A stretch of 64,000 nt of DNA from Labrys wisconsinensis (GTDB lineage: Bacteria > Pseudomonadota > Alphaproteobacteria > Rhizobiales > Labraceae). This document shows, in pieces, positions 47,289-56,782 of the stretch. Each line of letters opens with the position of its first letter. The stretch's first letter is position 1. A program made the translations under genes and the position numbers. The stretch spans positions 248,001-312,000 of the forward strand of contig NZ_JAUSVX010000007.1 in assembly GCF_030814995.1 (NCBI RefSeq). The letters run 5' to 3'. Under the pieces are notes generated by a model that was given only the letters and a program-made list of their open reading frames with translations, did not search any database and had not been told where the DNA came from.

Positions 47289-47423
47289 GGGGCTCTTCCT
47301 TTTCCGGAACTGATCGCCACTTAGGGAAGGACGCGTCGCTCCGCAAGCGGTCCGGGTCGGCTGTGGGCTTTGACGCCGCCGCGCGGTGCGCTAGGCTGCG
47401 AGCGATTGATCGAGCTTATCGTT

Positions 47424-48452
47424 ATGCACTTCGACGATTTGGAAACCGCATCTGCCACGCCGATGGTCGACCCGTTCGGGCGGACGGTCGACTATCTCCG
47501 CGTGTCGGTGACGGATCGCTGCGATTTCCGCTGCGTCTACTGCATGGCGGAGGACATGACCTTCCTGCCCAAGCAGGACCTCCTGACCCTCGAGGAGCTC
47601 GACCGGCTCTGCTCGGCCTTCATCGCCAAGGGCGTCAGGAAGCTGCGCCTCACCGGCGGCGAGCCGCTGGTGCGGCGGGACATCATGACGCTGTTCCGCT
47701 CGCTGTCGCGCCATCTCGACACCGGACGCCTCGAGGAGCTGACGCTGACCACCAACGGCTCGCAGCTGGCGCGCTTCGCGGCCGAGCTGCGCGGCTACGG
47801 CGTCGAGCGCGTCAACGTCTCGCTCGACACGCTCGATCCCAAGGCCTTCAAGGCCATCACCCGCTGGGGCGACCTCGGCAAGGTGCTGCAGGGCATCGAC
47901 GCGGCGCAGGCCGCCGGCCTCCAGGTGAAGATCAACGCCGTGGCGCTGAAGGGCATGACCGAGGGCGAGGCGGCCGACCTGATCGCCTGGGCGCATGGCC
48001 GCGGCATGGACCTCACCTTCATCGAGGTGATGCCGCTCGGCGACGTCACCGGCCACCGCGTCGACCAGTACCTGCCGCTCTCGGTGCTGCGGGCCCAGCT
48101 GATGGACCGCTTCAGCTTCGAGGACATCCCCTATTCCACCGGCGGCCCGGCCCGCTATGTCCGGGTGCGCGAGACCGGCGGCCGGCTCGGCTTCATCACG
48201 CCGATGACCCATAATTTCTGCGAGAGCTGCAACCGGGTGCGCGTCACCTGCACCGGCACGCTCTACATGTGCCTCGGCCAGGAGGACGCCGCCGACCTCC
48301 GGGCGCCGCTGCGCGCCTCGGAGAGCAATGACGCGCTCCACGCCGCCATCGACCGGGCGATCTCGCGCAAGCCCAAGGGCCACGACTTCGTCATCGACCG
48401 CCGCACGAAGCAGCCGGCGGTCGGGCGGCACATGAGCGTGACCGGCGGCTGA
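47424..48452 (+). CDS. moaA: GTP 3',8-cyclase (molybdenum cofactor biosynthesis)
   Basis: A 342-residue radical SAM enzyme making 3',8-cyclo-GTP, the first step of molybdopterin synthesis. The SAM cluster cysteines are C33, C37 and C40 (CDFRCVYC). The substrate-side cluster lies in [18 protein letters not shown]. The essential C-terminal GG is present (SVTGG). The ATG at 47424 matches family starts. No Moco riboswitch-like structure was recognised upstream. The product serves the molybdenum oxidoreductase encoded at 16-20 kb. Confidence 0.94.
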   Translation: MHFDDLETASATPMVDPFGRTVDYLRVSVTDRCDFRCVYCMAEDMTFLPKQDLLTLEELDRLCSAFIAKGVRKLRLTGGEPLVRRDIMTLFRSLSRHLDTGRLEELTLTTNGSQLARFAAELRGYGVERVNVSLDTLDPKAFKAITRWGDLGKVLQGIDAAQAAGLQVKINAVALKGMTEGEAADLIAWAHGRGMDLTFIEVMPLGDVTGHRVDQYLPLSVLRAQLMDRFSFEDIPYSTGGPARYVRVRETGGRLGFITPMTHNFCESCNRVRVTCTGTLYMCLGQEDAADLRAPLRASESNDALHAAIDRAISRKPKGHDFVIDRRTKQPAVGRHMSVTGG

Positions 48453-48481
48453 GCGCCGCGCATGTCTTCCGGCAGCGACAG

Positions 48482-49651
48482 ATGAGCAAGACCTACGACG
48501 TCATCGTGGTCGGTGTCGGCGGCATGGGCGCCGCCGCCTGCCACCAGCTCGCCCGCCGCGGCCAGCGGGTGCTCGGGCTGGAGAAGTTCGCCATCGGCCA
48601 TGCCATGGGCTCCTCGCACGGGCTGACGCGCATCCTGCGTCTCGCCTATTTCGAGGGCTCGGCCTATGTGCCGCTGGTGCAGCGGGCGCGCGACCTGTGG
48701 ATCGAGACGGGCAAGCGCATCGGCGAGCCGCTGTTCTTCGAGACCGGCGCCCTGGAGATCGCCGGCGAGACCAGCGACCATATCGAGCGCTCGCGCCAGT
48801 CCTGCCTCGACCACGGCCTCGCCCACACCCTGCTCGACCGCGACGCCGTCGAGCGGCGCTATCCCGCCTTCCGGCTGCCGAAGGACAGCATCGCCCTGTT
48901 CCAGCCCGAGAGCGGCTTCGTCGCCTCGGAGCGGGCGATCCTCGCCCATGTCGGCCTGGCGCTGGCCGACAGTGCCGAGATCCGCGGCCAGGAGCCGCTG
49001 CTGGACTGGGAGCCGACCGCCGAGGGCGGCGTGCGGGTGCGCACCGGCCGCGGCACCTACGAGGCGGGGCGCCTCGTGCTCTCCCCCGGCGCCTGGATCG
49101 GCAAGATCGTGCCGGCGCTGGCGCCGGTGACCAGCGTGGTGCGCCAGTCGCTGGGCTGGTTCGCGCCGCTGCAGCCCGAGCTCCTCGCGATGGACCGCTT
49201 CCCGGCGTTCACCCTGGACGTGGACGAAGGCGGCTTCTACGGCTTCCCGCTCTGGGGCCATCCCGGCTTCAAGCTCGGCTCGCCGCATTGGGGCGGCGAC
49301 CCCTTCGATCCGGACACGCCGACGCGCGAGCCGGCGCCGGCCCATGAGGCGGTGCTGCGCCGGTGCCTGGAGCGCTACATCCCGGCGGCCGCGGGCACCA
49401 CGCTCGGGCTCAAGGCCTGCCTCTACACCATGACGCCGGACGAGCATTTCATCATCGACACGCTGCCGGATCATCCGCAGGTGATCGTCGCCTCGCCCTG
49501 CTCCGGCCACGGCTACAAGTTCGCCAGCGCCGTCGGCGAGGTGCTGGCCGACCTCGCCACCGCGGGCCGCAGCCGCTTCGACCTTTCGCTGTTCTCCCTC
49601 GGCAGGCTTGCCGAGCGCCGCGAACGGGACGGGTTCGGAAACTCTGCCTGA
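48482..49651 (+). CDS. solA: N-methyl-L-tryptophan oxidase / monomeric sarcosine oxidase family (SolA-like)
   Basis: A 389-residue flavoprotein oxidase. It begins with the dinucleotide motif VVGVGGMGAAACHQLARRG. Cys313 in KACLYTMTPDEHFIID lies at the position that binds FAD covalently in monomeric sarcosine and N-methyltryptophan oxidases. The C-terminal PCSGHGYKFASAVGEVLAD is also typical. It would demethylate an N-methyl amino acid to give formaldehyde and hydrogen peroxide. It follows moaA by 29 bases, perhaps co-transcribed by chance. The exact substrate is not clear. Confidence 0.82.
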   Translation: MSKTYDVIVVGVGGMGAAACHQLARRGQRVLGLEKFAIGHAMGSSHGLTRILRLAYFEGSAYVPLVQRARDLWIETGKRIGEPLFFETGALEIAGETSDHIERSRQSCLDHGLAHTLLDRDAVERRYPAFRLPKDSIALFQPESGFVASERAILAHVGLALADSAEIRGQEPLLDWEPTAEGGVRVRTGRGTYEAGRLVLSPGAWIGKIVPALAPVTSVVRQSLGWFAPLQPELLAMDRFPAFTLDVDEGGFYGFPLWGHPGFKLGSPHWGGDPFDPDTPTREPAPAHEAVLRRCLERYIPAAAGTTLGLKACLYTMTPDEHFIIDTLPDHPQVIVASPCSGHGYKFASAVGEVLADLATAGRSRFDLSLFSLGRLAERRERDGFGNSA

Positions 49652-49751
49652 TCTCACGATATCGGCAGAGATTTGCAAGCCGGCGCTCGCGGCTTGACCG
49701 CAACGGTCGGTTGACGCTACGCAAGCTGTCCCCGCCGCCTGCGTAGCACCC

Positions 49752-50633
49752 ATGCCCTCCCCCGCTTCCGATCTCCGCGGCATCGCAGCGATGGTGCTGG
49801 CCACGGGCTTCTTCGTCGTCAACGACAGCTTCATGAAGCTCGCGGCCGCCGAGCTGCCGCCCTTCGAGGTGCTGTTCCTGCGCGGGGCCGCCGCGGCGAT
49901 CTGCTGCGGCGCGCTGCTGGCGGCCTCGGGCCACTGGCGCGGCCTCGCCGGCGCGCTGAGCCGCGCTTCGCTGCTGCGCGGCGCCATCGAGACGGTCGGC
50001 GTGCTGTGCTACATCGTCGCGCTCGTGCACATGCCGATCGCCGACGTCGTCGCCATCGGCCAGACCGCGCCGCTGATCATGATCGGCCTGGTCTGGCTGG
50101 TCTTCCGCGAACGCATCGGCCCCGCCAAGGCAGCCCTGGTCCTGCTCGGCTTCGCCGGCGCGGTGCTGGTGGCCCAGCCGGGCCCGGGCGGCCTGTCGCT
50201 CTACGCCGTCCTCGCCTTCGGCACCGCGGTGTCGGTGGCGCTGCGCGACCTCGTCGGCAAGCGCGTGCCGGCCCATGTGCCGGCTTTCGTCGTGACCTTC
50301 GCCACCATCCTGATCGTCATGGTGGTGGCGGGCATCGCCACGACGCTGACGGAGGACTGGGTGATGCCGCATCCGGGTGGCCTCGGCATGCTGATGCTCT
50401 CCGGCCTGTTCGTGACCCTCGGCCATTGCACTATCTTCCTGGCCTATCGGGCCGGCTCGGCCGGCGCGGTGGCGCCGTTCTACTACAGCTTCACCGTCTG
50501 GGCGCTCGCCGCCGGCTTCGCGATCTGGAGGGAAGTGCCGAACACGCCGGCGCTGGCCGGCATCGCCCTGATCCTGGCGAGCGGCCTCGCCATCGTCTTC
50601 CTCGACCGGCGCCGGACGCGGCAGCGGCCGTGA
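49752..50633 (+). CDS. DMT superfamily transporter (EamA type)
   Basis: A 293-residue protein with about ten membrane helices arranged as two EamA repeats. The repeats begin near residues 10 and 150. The family exports amino acids or other metabolites, or in some cases imports. The loop FLAYRAGSAGAVAPFYY is typical. It stands 57 bases before the isomerase-like gene on the same strand. Confidence 0.83.
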   Translation: MPSPASDLRGIAAMVLATGFFVVNDSFMKLAAAELPPFEVLFLRGAAAAICCGALLAASGHWRGLAGALSRASLLRGAIETVGVLCYIVALVHMPIADVVAIGQTAPLIMIGLVWLVFRERIGPAKAALVLLGFAGAVLVAQPGPGGLSLYAVLAFGTAVSVALRDLVGKRVPAHVPAFVVTFATILIVMVVAGIATTLTEDWVMPHPGGLGMLMLSGLFVTLGHCTIFLAYRAGSAGAVAPFYYSFTVWALAAGFAIWREVPNTPALAGIALILASGLAIVFLDRRRTRQRP

Positions 50634-50690
50634 CCGCGGGGCGATGTCGCGTCGGCGCCCTCGCGTGATAGCCTGCCTGCGGAGGATCGC

Positions 50691-51476
50691 ATGACCACGA
50701 TCGAATCGACGACCCTGCAGGGCGTGCGCACCCTGACGCTCAACCGGCCCGACAAGCTCAACGCCTTCAACGCCGCCATGCATGCCGAGCTGCGCGAGGC
50801 CCTGGCGGCCGCGGCGGTGGACCACGGCGTGAAGGCGGTGGTGCTGACCGGCGCGGGCCGGGCCTTCTCCTCCGGCCAGGACCTCACCGAGGACCTGCCG
50901 CGCGACGGCGAGGGGCGCGTCGATCTCGGGCCCCCGCTCGAGCGCGACTACAATCCCCTGGTCCTTGCCCTCGCCACCTATCCCAAGCCGACGATCGCGG
51001 CGCTCAATGGGCCGGCGGTCGGCGCCGCCATGAACATCGCCCTCGCCTGCGACATCGTGCTGGCGGCGCGCTCGGCCATGCTGCAGGAAGCCTTCGCCCG
51101 GATCGCGCTGATGCCGGATGCCGGCGGCACCTGGCTGCTGCCGCGTCTCGTCGGGCCGAAGCGGGCGCTGGCGCTGATGATGACGGCCGAGCCGGTGCCC
51201 GCGGAGGAGGCGCTGCGCCTCGGCCTGGTCCACAAGCTGTTCGACGACGCCGTCTTTGCCGCCGAGGTGGCGGCCTTCGCCGTGGCCCTGGCGCGCGGCC
51301 CCGCCTTCGCCTACCGGCTGATCAAGGAGGCGGTGCTGGCGAGCGCCACCAACGACCTCGCCACCCAGCTCGCGGTCGAGGCACGGCTGCAGAAGCAGGC
51401 CGGCTTCTCCCACGACTTCGCCGAGGGCGTCGCCGCCTTCCGCGAGAAGCGGCCGCCACGCTTCGAGGGGCGGTGA
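50691..51476 (+). CDS. Enoyl-CoA hydratase/isomerase family protein, PaaG-like
   Basis: A 261-residue crotonase-fold enzyme. The oxyanion-hole segments are AGRAFSSGQDL and NGPAVGAAMNIALACDI. The active-site segment ALMPDAGGTWLLPRLVG carries the Asp of PaaG, the 1,2-epoxyphenylacetyl-CoA isomerase, in place of the hydratase Glu. No other phenylacetate genes lie nearby, so it may act on another acyl-CoA. Confidence 0.78.
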   Translation: MTTIESTTLQGVRTLTLNRPDKLNAFNAAMHAELREALAAAAVDHGVKAVVLTGAGRAFSSGQDLTEDLPRDGEGRVDLGPPLERDYNPLVLALATYPKPTIAALNGPAVGAAMNIALACDIVLAARSAMLQEAFARIALMPDAGGTWLLPRLVGPKRALALMMTAEPVPAEEALRLGLVHKLFDDAVFAAEVAAFAVALARGPAFAYRLIKEAVLASATNDLATQLAVEARLQKQAGFSHDFAEGVAAFREKRPPRFEGR

Positions 51477-51508
51477 GGCCTGGAGCAAAGCGCGTTTTCG
51501 ACGCATCT

Positions 51509-51539
51509 GTGCGAGTCTTGGCAGTCCGCCCACTCGCAC
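51509..51539. terminator. Hairpin between convergent genes
   Basis: GTGCGAGT (51509-51516) and ACTCGCAC (51532-51539), a perfect 8-base stem with a 15-base loop, lie between the ends of two convergent genes. There is no clear T run on either side, so termination is only probable. Confidence 0.4.
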
Positions 51540-51545
51540 GACGCT

Positions 51546-52550
51546 TCAGGCCAGCCGCAGCAGGACCTGGTCGCTCAGCACGGCGGACCGCGCCTCGACG
51601 ATGGCGAATCCGGCCCGCGCCGCCAGCGGCGCGAAGCCCTCGAGGCCGCGCGGCACCAGCCGGAACCGGCTGCCGGCGACCATGCGCCGCGTGAGGTCGT
51701 CGGCGCGGGTGACGGTGCCGGCGACGAAGGCGGCGCCGCGCAGGGCTTCGAGGTTGGCGACGATGCTGGCATCGTCGCCATATTCGAACAGCGCCCCCTC
51801 CGATGACGACGCCACCACGGCGCCGGGCGCGATCTCGGCGAGGAGGCGGGCCAGCGGCCGGGCATCGGTCCAGTCATAGGGCTGGTGGCGCAGCGAGACG
51901 GCTGTGCCCGCCAGGGCACCGCCCGGCCGCTGCAGGGCGGCGAGCGCATTGGCGCCGAAATGCGGGCCGGCGCTGTCGGCGTCGAGCACGTGGATGGTGA
52001 CGGGCCGCGACATGAGGCCGGGATGGTCGCGGCGCAGCAGGATCAGGGCGTCGAGGCTGTCGATCGCCGGACCGCCGCCGATATCGACGAGGTGCAGCGG
52101 CGCGTCCGGCGCGGCGGCCAGGTCCCGCGCCAGGGCACCCGCCATCATCCCCGCGAGCTGCTGCAGCCGGATGCGGATCGAGGCGACCAGGGGCGCGGCA
52201 GCCAGGCGCCGGTCGATCGGCCGGTCGAAGGGCGGCACCAGATTGGCCTCGCCGAGCTTCATCACATAGGTGGGCAGGCCGCCCAGCACCGGGCTCTGCG
52301 GATTGACCAGGGCCTGCACCAGGCGGGAGCGCCGGGCCGCGTGGCCGAAGAGCAGGCGCAGGACGAACCGGGGCATGCGCGCCCGCCGGCGCTCCTCGCG
52401 GTCGTGTGCATGCCGCAACGCCTCCACGGCCTCCGGCCCGTCCGGCACGGTGAAGGCGGGATGGCTCACGTCGATGACCGGCAGCATGATCCCGTCCGCG
52501 GTCGATGCGAGCACGGGGGGCGGCGGGGAGCCGGCGGTGCGCGGAGCCAC
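51546..52550 (-). CDS. SAM-dependent methyltransferase-like protein
   Basis: A 334-residue protein. The middle holds a Rossmann-type SAM-binding motif (LHLVDIGGGPAIDSLDALIL) and a following acidic strand end (TIHVLDADSAG). The first ~120 residues are helical and basic. I do not recognise the exact family; the substrate is unknown. A GTG at 52550 with GGGAGGGG 9 bases upstream looks better than the ATG at 52487, which would give 313 residues. It is downstream of the SDR gene on the same strand with a 98-base gap. Confidence 0.6.
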   Translation of the reverse strand: MAPRTAGSPPPPVLASTADGIMLPVIDVSHPAFTVPDGPEAVEALRHAHDREERRRARMPRFVLRLLFGHAARRSRLVQALVNPQSPVLGGLPTYVMKLGEANLVPPFDRPIDRRLAAAPLVASIRIRLQQLAGMMAGALARDLAAAPDAPLHLVDIGGGPAIDSLDALILLRRDHPGLMSRPVTIHVLDADSAGPHFGANALAALQRPGGALAGTAVSLRHQPYDWTDARPLARLLAEIAPGAVVASSSEGALFEYGDDASIVANLEALRGAAFVAGTVTRADDLTRRMVAGSRFRLVPRGLEGFAPLAARAGFAIVEARSAVLSDQVLLRLA

Positions 52551-52648
52551 GTCGTCGCCCCTCCCTGTCCAGCGCCGGAGCGCCGCGATGGCGCTTCATA
52601 GCCGATGCGGCGAAGCGGCGGTAGCCGGCGAGCGCCCGGCGCGGCCTT

Positions 52649-53395
52649 TCAACGCTCTTGGCCCGCCGGCCGCAGCAGGATCTCGTTGACGCCGACACGC
52701 GGCGGCTGCGAGACGGCGTAGAACACCGCGGCGGCGACGTCCTCGGCTTCGAGGGACTCGACCGCCGCCATGCGCTCCAGCAGCGTCGCCCGCGCCGCGG
52801 GATGGGTGACGTGCTCCTGCAGCTCCGTCACCACCACGCCGGGCTCGACCACGGTGACGCGGATGCGCCGGCCGACGAGCTCGCGCCGCAGCGATTCGGA
52901 GAAGGCCACCACGCCGAACTTGGTGGCGGCATAGCCGGATGCGCCGGGATTGGCGATGCGCCCGGCGAGCGAGGCGATGTTGACGACATGGCCGTGCCCG
53001 GACGGCATGAGCGGCAGGACCGCCCGGGTCACCTGCATCAGGCCGATCAGGTTGATCTCGACCATGCGCCGCCACTCCGCCGGATCGGCCTCCGCCACCG
53101 GCGACAGCAGCATGACCCCGGCGGCATTGACCAGGATGTCGAGTCGGCCGTGCCGGTCGCGCAGCGTCCCGGCCGCGGCGGCGACATCGGCGTCGTGGGC
53201 GACGTCGAGCGGCAAGGCCGAGGCGGAGCCGCCCTGCCCGGCAATCCCAGCCGCCAGGGCCTCGAGCCGATCGAGGCGACGGGCGGCGAGCACGACATGC
53301 GCCCCGGCAGCGGCGAGGCGCAGCGCCGTCGCCGCGCCGATGCCGGAGGAAGCGCCGGTGACGAGGGCGACGCGGTCCGCGAGCAGTCCGTCCAT
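52649..53395 (-). CDS. Short-chain dehydrogenase/reductase
   Basis: A 248-residue classical SDR. The cofactor motif is VTGASSGIGAA, followed by NAAGV, then Ser of NIASLAGR and the catalytic YAATK. The C-terminal half resembles the YdfG/NADP-dependent serine dehydrogenase branch. It is divergent from a LysR gene with 111 bases between starts and a candidate operator in between. The start at 53395 was chosen by alignment to the family. Confidence 0.88.
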   Translation of the reverse strand: MDGLLADRVALVTGASSGIGAATALRLAAAGAHVVLAARRLDRLEALAAGIAGQGGSASALPLDVAHDADVAAAAGTLRDRHGRLDILVNAAGVMLLSPVAEADPAEWRRMVEINLIGLMQVTRAVLPLMPSGHGHVVNIASLAGRIANPGASGYAATKFGVVAFSESLRRELVGRRIRVTVVEPGVVVTELQEHVTHPAARATLLERMAAVESLEAEDVAAAVFYAVSQPPRVGVNEILLRPAGQER

Positions 53396-53463
53396 GGCGT
53401 GGGCTCCCGTTGCTCGGCGGTCGCGACGGCGACCGACCGCAACGGCATAGCGCCGGAGATCGC

Positions 53464-53509
53464 ATCGATCTAATATCGATGAAGCCTCACTTGATATCGG
53501 TTCGATATG
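53464..53509. promoter_or_regulatory. Putative LysR-binding sites between SDR and LysR genes
   Basis: ATCGAT at 53464 and again at 53475, an 11-base phased pair, followed by GATATCG (53493-53499) and CGATATG (53503-53509), which form an inverted repeat touching the LysR start codon. This fits a regulator binding at an upstream site and an activation site near its own promoter. Confidence 0.55.
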
Positions 53510-54430
53510 AACATCGCACGCTACCGGCATGTCCTCGCCGTGGCCGACGCCGGAAGCTTCGGCCGGGCGGCCGCAGCGCTGGGCATGAGCCAGCCGCCGC
53601 TGTCGCAGTCGATCCGGCGCCTGGAACGCGACCTCGGCGTCACCCTGTTCGAGCGCACCACGCAGCACGTGGCGCTCACCCCGGCCGGAGAGGCCTTCCT
53701 GCCCGAGGCACGGGCCGCCGTCGCGGCGGCCGAGCGGGCCGCGGCGCTCGCCCGCGCCGTCGGCACCGCGCCGGCGCCGCTGCGCCTGGGGGTGGTCTCG
53801 GTCGCCTTGTTCGAGGTGCTGCCGGCGCTGCTGCAGGCGGCGGCGCAGGCCTCGATTCCGGTGCGCGCCGTCTATGCCTCGACCAACGACCAGCTCGCCG
53901 GCCTCGCCGACGGCAGCCTCGACATCGGCCTGGTCACGCCGCCCTTCGACGCGCCGGCCCGGCTGCAGGTGACGGTGGTCGCCGACGAGCCGGTCGTGGC
54001 GGCGATGCCGGTGGGATCAGCGGCGACGCCGGACGGCCCGGTGTCGCTGGAGGCCCTGGGCGAGCGCCTGATCCTGTTCCCGCGCCGGGACGGCCCGGCG
54101 CTGCACGACGCCATCCTGGCGCTGTTCCGCACCCGGGGACTCGCGCCCCGCACGATCGCCGAGGCGCCGGCCAGCATGCTGGCGACCCTCGCGCTCGTGG
54201 CGGCCGGCGTCGGCGCCTCCCTGGTGCCGGCCGCCGTGGCCCGCAACCTGACGATCGCCGGCGCCGCGTTCCGTCCGCTCGCCGCCGAGGGCGTGCCGAC
54301 CTGGCCGGTCGCCCTGGCGCACATGCCGCTGGCGGCACGCAGCCCGGCAGCGCGCCTGCTCGGCGCCTGGCGCGGGGCGGGCACGGGAAGCGCACGCCCG
54401 GCAGGCGCAGGAAGCGCCCGCCGGGACTGA
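53507..54430 (+). CDS. LysR family regulator
   Basis: A 307-residue regulator. The winged helix-turn-helix ([20 protein letters not shown], then [18 protein letters not shown]) occupies residues 5-60. The rest is the periplasmic-binding-protein-like effector domain; the last ~20 residues are a Gly/Ala/Arg tail. It is divergent from the SDR, which is its likeliest target, and ends just before the convergent VOC gene (6 bases apart). Confidence 0.88.
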   Translation: MNIARYRHVLAVADAGSFGRAAAALGMSQPPLSQSIRRLERDLGVTLFERTTQHVALTPAGEAFLPEARAAVAAAERAAALARAVGTAPAPLRLGVVSVALFEVLPALLQAAAQASIPVRAVYASTNDQLAGLADGSLDIGLVTPPFDAPARLQVTVVADEPVVAAMPVGSAATPDGPVSLEALGERLILFPRRDGPALHDAILALFRTRGLAPRTIAEAPASMLATLALVAAGVGASLVPAAVARNLTIAGAAFRPLAAEGVPTWPVALAHMPLAARSPAARLLGAWRGAGTGSARPAGAGSARRD

Positions 54431-54436
54431 CCGATC

Positions 54437-55213
54437 TCAACCGGCCGGGGCGACCAGGGAGAACATCACGCCCTGCGGATCCATGCACTGCACGATCCAC
54501 TGGCCGCCGGGCACCTCCATCGGCCCGTTGAGGATCTGGCCGCCGCCCTCGCGCACGCGCTGCGCCGCGGGCTCGATGCTGTCGACGTTGAAATAATACT
54601 GCCAGAACGGCGCCGGCACCTGCGGCGGCTTGGTCATCATGCCGCCAATGTCCTCGCCGTCCCGCGCGAAGAGCTGGTAGACGCCCATGTCGCCCATATC
54701 CATGGCCCGGCTCTTGGTCCAGCCGAAATGCCGGGCATAGAACTCGAACGCGCTCGCCCCGTCGCCCGCCATCAGCTCGTGCCAGCCGACATGACCGGGC
54801 GTGCCGGGCGCGACCGGCGGCGGCGCCTGCTCCGGATCGGCCGCCTTGAACAGCGCGATCACCGCGCCCTGCGGGTCGCCGACCACGGCGAAGCGGCCGA
54901 TGCCCGGAATGTCCGCGGGTCCGTGATGGACGGCGCCGCCTTCGGTCTTGAAGCGCTCGGCCTCCGCATCGACGTCGTCGACCGCGACATAACCGGTCCA
55001 GGCCGGGCGCGCGCCGGCCTGACGGGCCTCCTCGGGCATGGCCATCAGGCCCGCCACCATGGCCTCGCCGGCATGGAGCAGCATGTAGGCCATCCCGGGC
55101 ATGCCGGAATCCCGCGCTTCCCAGCCGACGACGCTGCCATAGAAAGCCTCCGCGGCCTTGGCATCGGTGGTCATCAGCTCGTACCAGACGAACTTGCCGT
55201 GATAACCGGACAT
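54437..55213 (-). CDS. VOC (glyoxalase/dioxygenase-fold) family protein, two modules
   Basis: A 258-residue protein of two VOC domains: residues ~8-125 (FVWYELMTTDAKAAEAFYGS) and ~140-258 (HVGWHELMAGDGASAFEFYA). Such tandem proteins resemble CFP30/27-kDa antigen-like hydrolases of unknown substrate. GGAGG precedes the ATG at 55213. Confidence 0.85.
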   Translation of the reverse strand: MSGYHGKFVWYELMTTDAKAAEAFYGSVVGWEARDSGMPGMAYMLLHAGEAMVAGLMAMPEEARQAGARPAWTGYVAVDDVDAEAERFKTEGGAVHHGPADIPGIGRFAVVGDPQGAVIALFKAADPEQAPPPVAPGTPGHVGWHELMAGDGASAFEFYARHFGWTKSRAMDMGDMGVYQLFARDGEDIGGMMTKPPQVPAPFWQYYFNVDSIEPAAQRVREGGGQILNGPMEVPGGQWIVQCMDPQGVMFSLVAPAG

Positions 55214-55405
55214 GGTCGTTCCTCCTGTTGGATGGCCTCGAAGCGGGTCATAGCCACGTGCGGCGATGCCCGGCGGTCCGATCCGCACGGAAAACGCGGA
55301 CCGGTTGGCGACGTTCCTGCGGAGCGAGCATAAACCCGCCCGAAGGCGCTCTCATGACGGACGCCGGGCATCGGCGTTTCGGCGCATCCTCGGCCGCGCG
55401 CCCCT

Positions 55406-56143
55406 TTACGACGTGGAGCAGCACGAATGCGCCTTCGGCGCATCTTCATACTCGTCGTGGCGGCGCATCCAGCTCATGCCCTTCGTCTCGTTGCGCCCCT
55501 TGGGGGCGCGGTCGAGGATCATGTAGGTGCCGATCAGCTCCTCGGGGCCGCGGGCATAGCTGGAATAGGTGTGGTACACCGTGCCGGCCTCGTCCTTGAT
55601 GAAGGCGCTGAGGCCGGGCAGCTCGTCATGGGCGCGGCTCGGCGGGATCTCGGCGAAATTGTAGGTGACGCTCTCCCCCGCCAGCTCCTGCGGGGTGAAG
55701 GAGACGTGGAAGTCGTGGTTGAAGTCGCTGTCGAAGGCGGACACCCACGGGAAGCGCCAGCCCATGCGGCGCTGATAGGCCTCGATCTTCGGCAGCGGCG
55801 CGCGCGAGACGGCCGTCAGCGTCACGTCGTGATGCTCCAGATGCGGCAGCGCGCCGTCGAGATGGTCGGCCAGGAAGGAGCAGCCCGGGCAGCCCGCGCT
55901 CCAGTCCGGTCCCAGCATGAAGTGATAGACCATCAGCTGGCCGCGGCCGTCGAACAGCTCGGCCAGCGTCCTGCGGCCGGCCGGCGTCTCGAAGGCATAG
56001 GCCTTCTCCACCTTCACCCAGGGCAGGGCGAGGCGCTCGGCATTGAGCCGGTCGCGCTGGCGCGTCGCCTCCTTCTCCCTGGCCAGGAGCGCGCGGCGGG
56101 CGACGAGCCATTCTTCGCGGGATACGACGGGGTGGGGCTGCAT
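55406..56143 (-). CDS. DUF899 thioredoxin-fold protein
   Basis: A 245-residue DUF899 protein. It starts HPVVSREEWLVARRALLARE and has the conserved FMLGPDWSAGCPGCSFLADH, whose Cys85 and Cys88 would be the redox pair (CPGC). MGWRFPWVSAFDSDFNHDF and the terminal RRHDEYED lie further on. It is divergent from the MarR gene, with 69 bases between starts; the regulatory palindromes lie in between, so it is probably under MarR control. The function is unknown, presumably redox-related. Confidence 0.85.
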   Translation of the reverse strand: MQPHPVVSREEWLVARRALLAREKEATRQRDRLNAERLALPWVKVEKAYAFETPAGRRTLAELFDGRGQLMVYHFMLGPDWSAGCPGCSFLADHLDGALPHLEHHDVTLTAVSRAPLPKIEAYQRRMGWRFPWVSAFDSDFNHDFHVSFTPQELAGESVTYNFAEIPPSRAHDELPGLSAFIKDEAGTVYHTYSSYARGPEELIGTYMILDRAPKGRNETKGMSWMRRHDEYEDAPKAHSCCSTS

Positions 56144-56177
56144 GCTCTCCTCCTTGCGGCCGGCTTTCAGACGAGCC

Positions 56178-56219
56178 TTGACATGGAAGGTTGATATCAA
56201 CATAAATCATCCATGTCAA
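56178..56219. promoter_or_regulatory. Nested palindromes at MarR/DUF899 divergent promoter
   Basis: Outer arms TTGACATGG (56178-56186) and CCATGTCAA (56211-56219) form a perfect inverted repeat. The inner GTTGATATCAAC (56190-56201) is a perfect 12-base palindrome. The right outer arm overlaps the MarR start codon. A typical MarR operator layout. Confidence 0.65.
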
Positions 56220-56659
56220 AGCCCCTCGACATCGCCTTCGCCACGACCATCCTGGTCCGCGATACCTGCCTCTGCCTGCACGTGCAGCGGGCGGCGCGGG
56301 CGCTGGCGCGGCGCTTCGACGAGGCGCTGCGGCCGCTGGGGCTGACCAACGGCCAGTTCTCGCTGCTGATGTCGCTCAATCGCCCGGCGGCGCCGAGCAT
56401 GGGGTCGGTGGCCTCCCTGCTCGCCATGGACCGCACCACGCTCACCGCCGCGCTGAAGCCGCTCGAGCGCCGCGGCCTCGTCGCGGTGACATCGGATCCG
56501 GCCGACCGCCGCAGCCGGCTGCTGACGCTGACCGACGCCGGCCGCACCCTGCTGTCGAGCGCCTTTCCCGTCTGGGAGCGCACCCATGCCGAGGTCGAGC
56601 GCCGGCTGCCCGCCGGCGATCCCCACCGCCTGCGCGCCGATCTCAGGGCGCTGTGCTGA
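56213..56659 (+). CDS. MarR family repressor
   Basis: A 148-residue winged-helix regulator. The DNA-binding part (LTNGQFSLLMSLNRPA, then SVASLLAMDRTTLTAALKPL and DRRSRLLTLTDAGR) is complete. It has a short Cys-containing start (VRDTCLCLHVQRAARAL), which might sense oxidants or metals. It probably represses the divergent DUF899 gene and itself. Confidence 0.88.
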   Translation: MSKPLDIAFATTILVRDTCLCLHVQRAARALARRFDEALRPLGLTNGQFSLLMSLNRPAAPSMGSVASLLAMDRTTLTAALKPLERRGLVAVTSDPADRRSRLLTLTDAGRTLLSSAFPVWERTHAEVERRLPAGDPHRLRADLRALC

Positions 56660-56782
56660 GCGGCAGGCCGCAAAAAGGCCGAATCCGTGGCCCATGCTCG
56701 AGGATGAAGCGGGAGGCCTGCCGTTCCCTGCGGACGGGAATCGTCCTATGCCTCAGCGTCCGCGCCAACCCGATCGGAGCCC

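Noticed and set aside
47290-47423. Molybdenum cofactor riboswitch upstream of moaA
   Set aside because: The 134 bases are short and show no clear multi-stem pattern.
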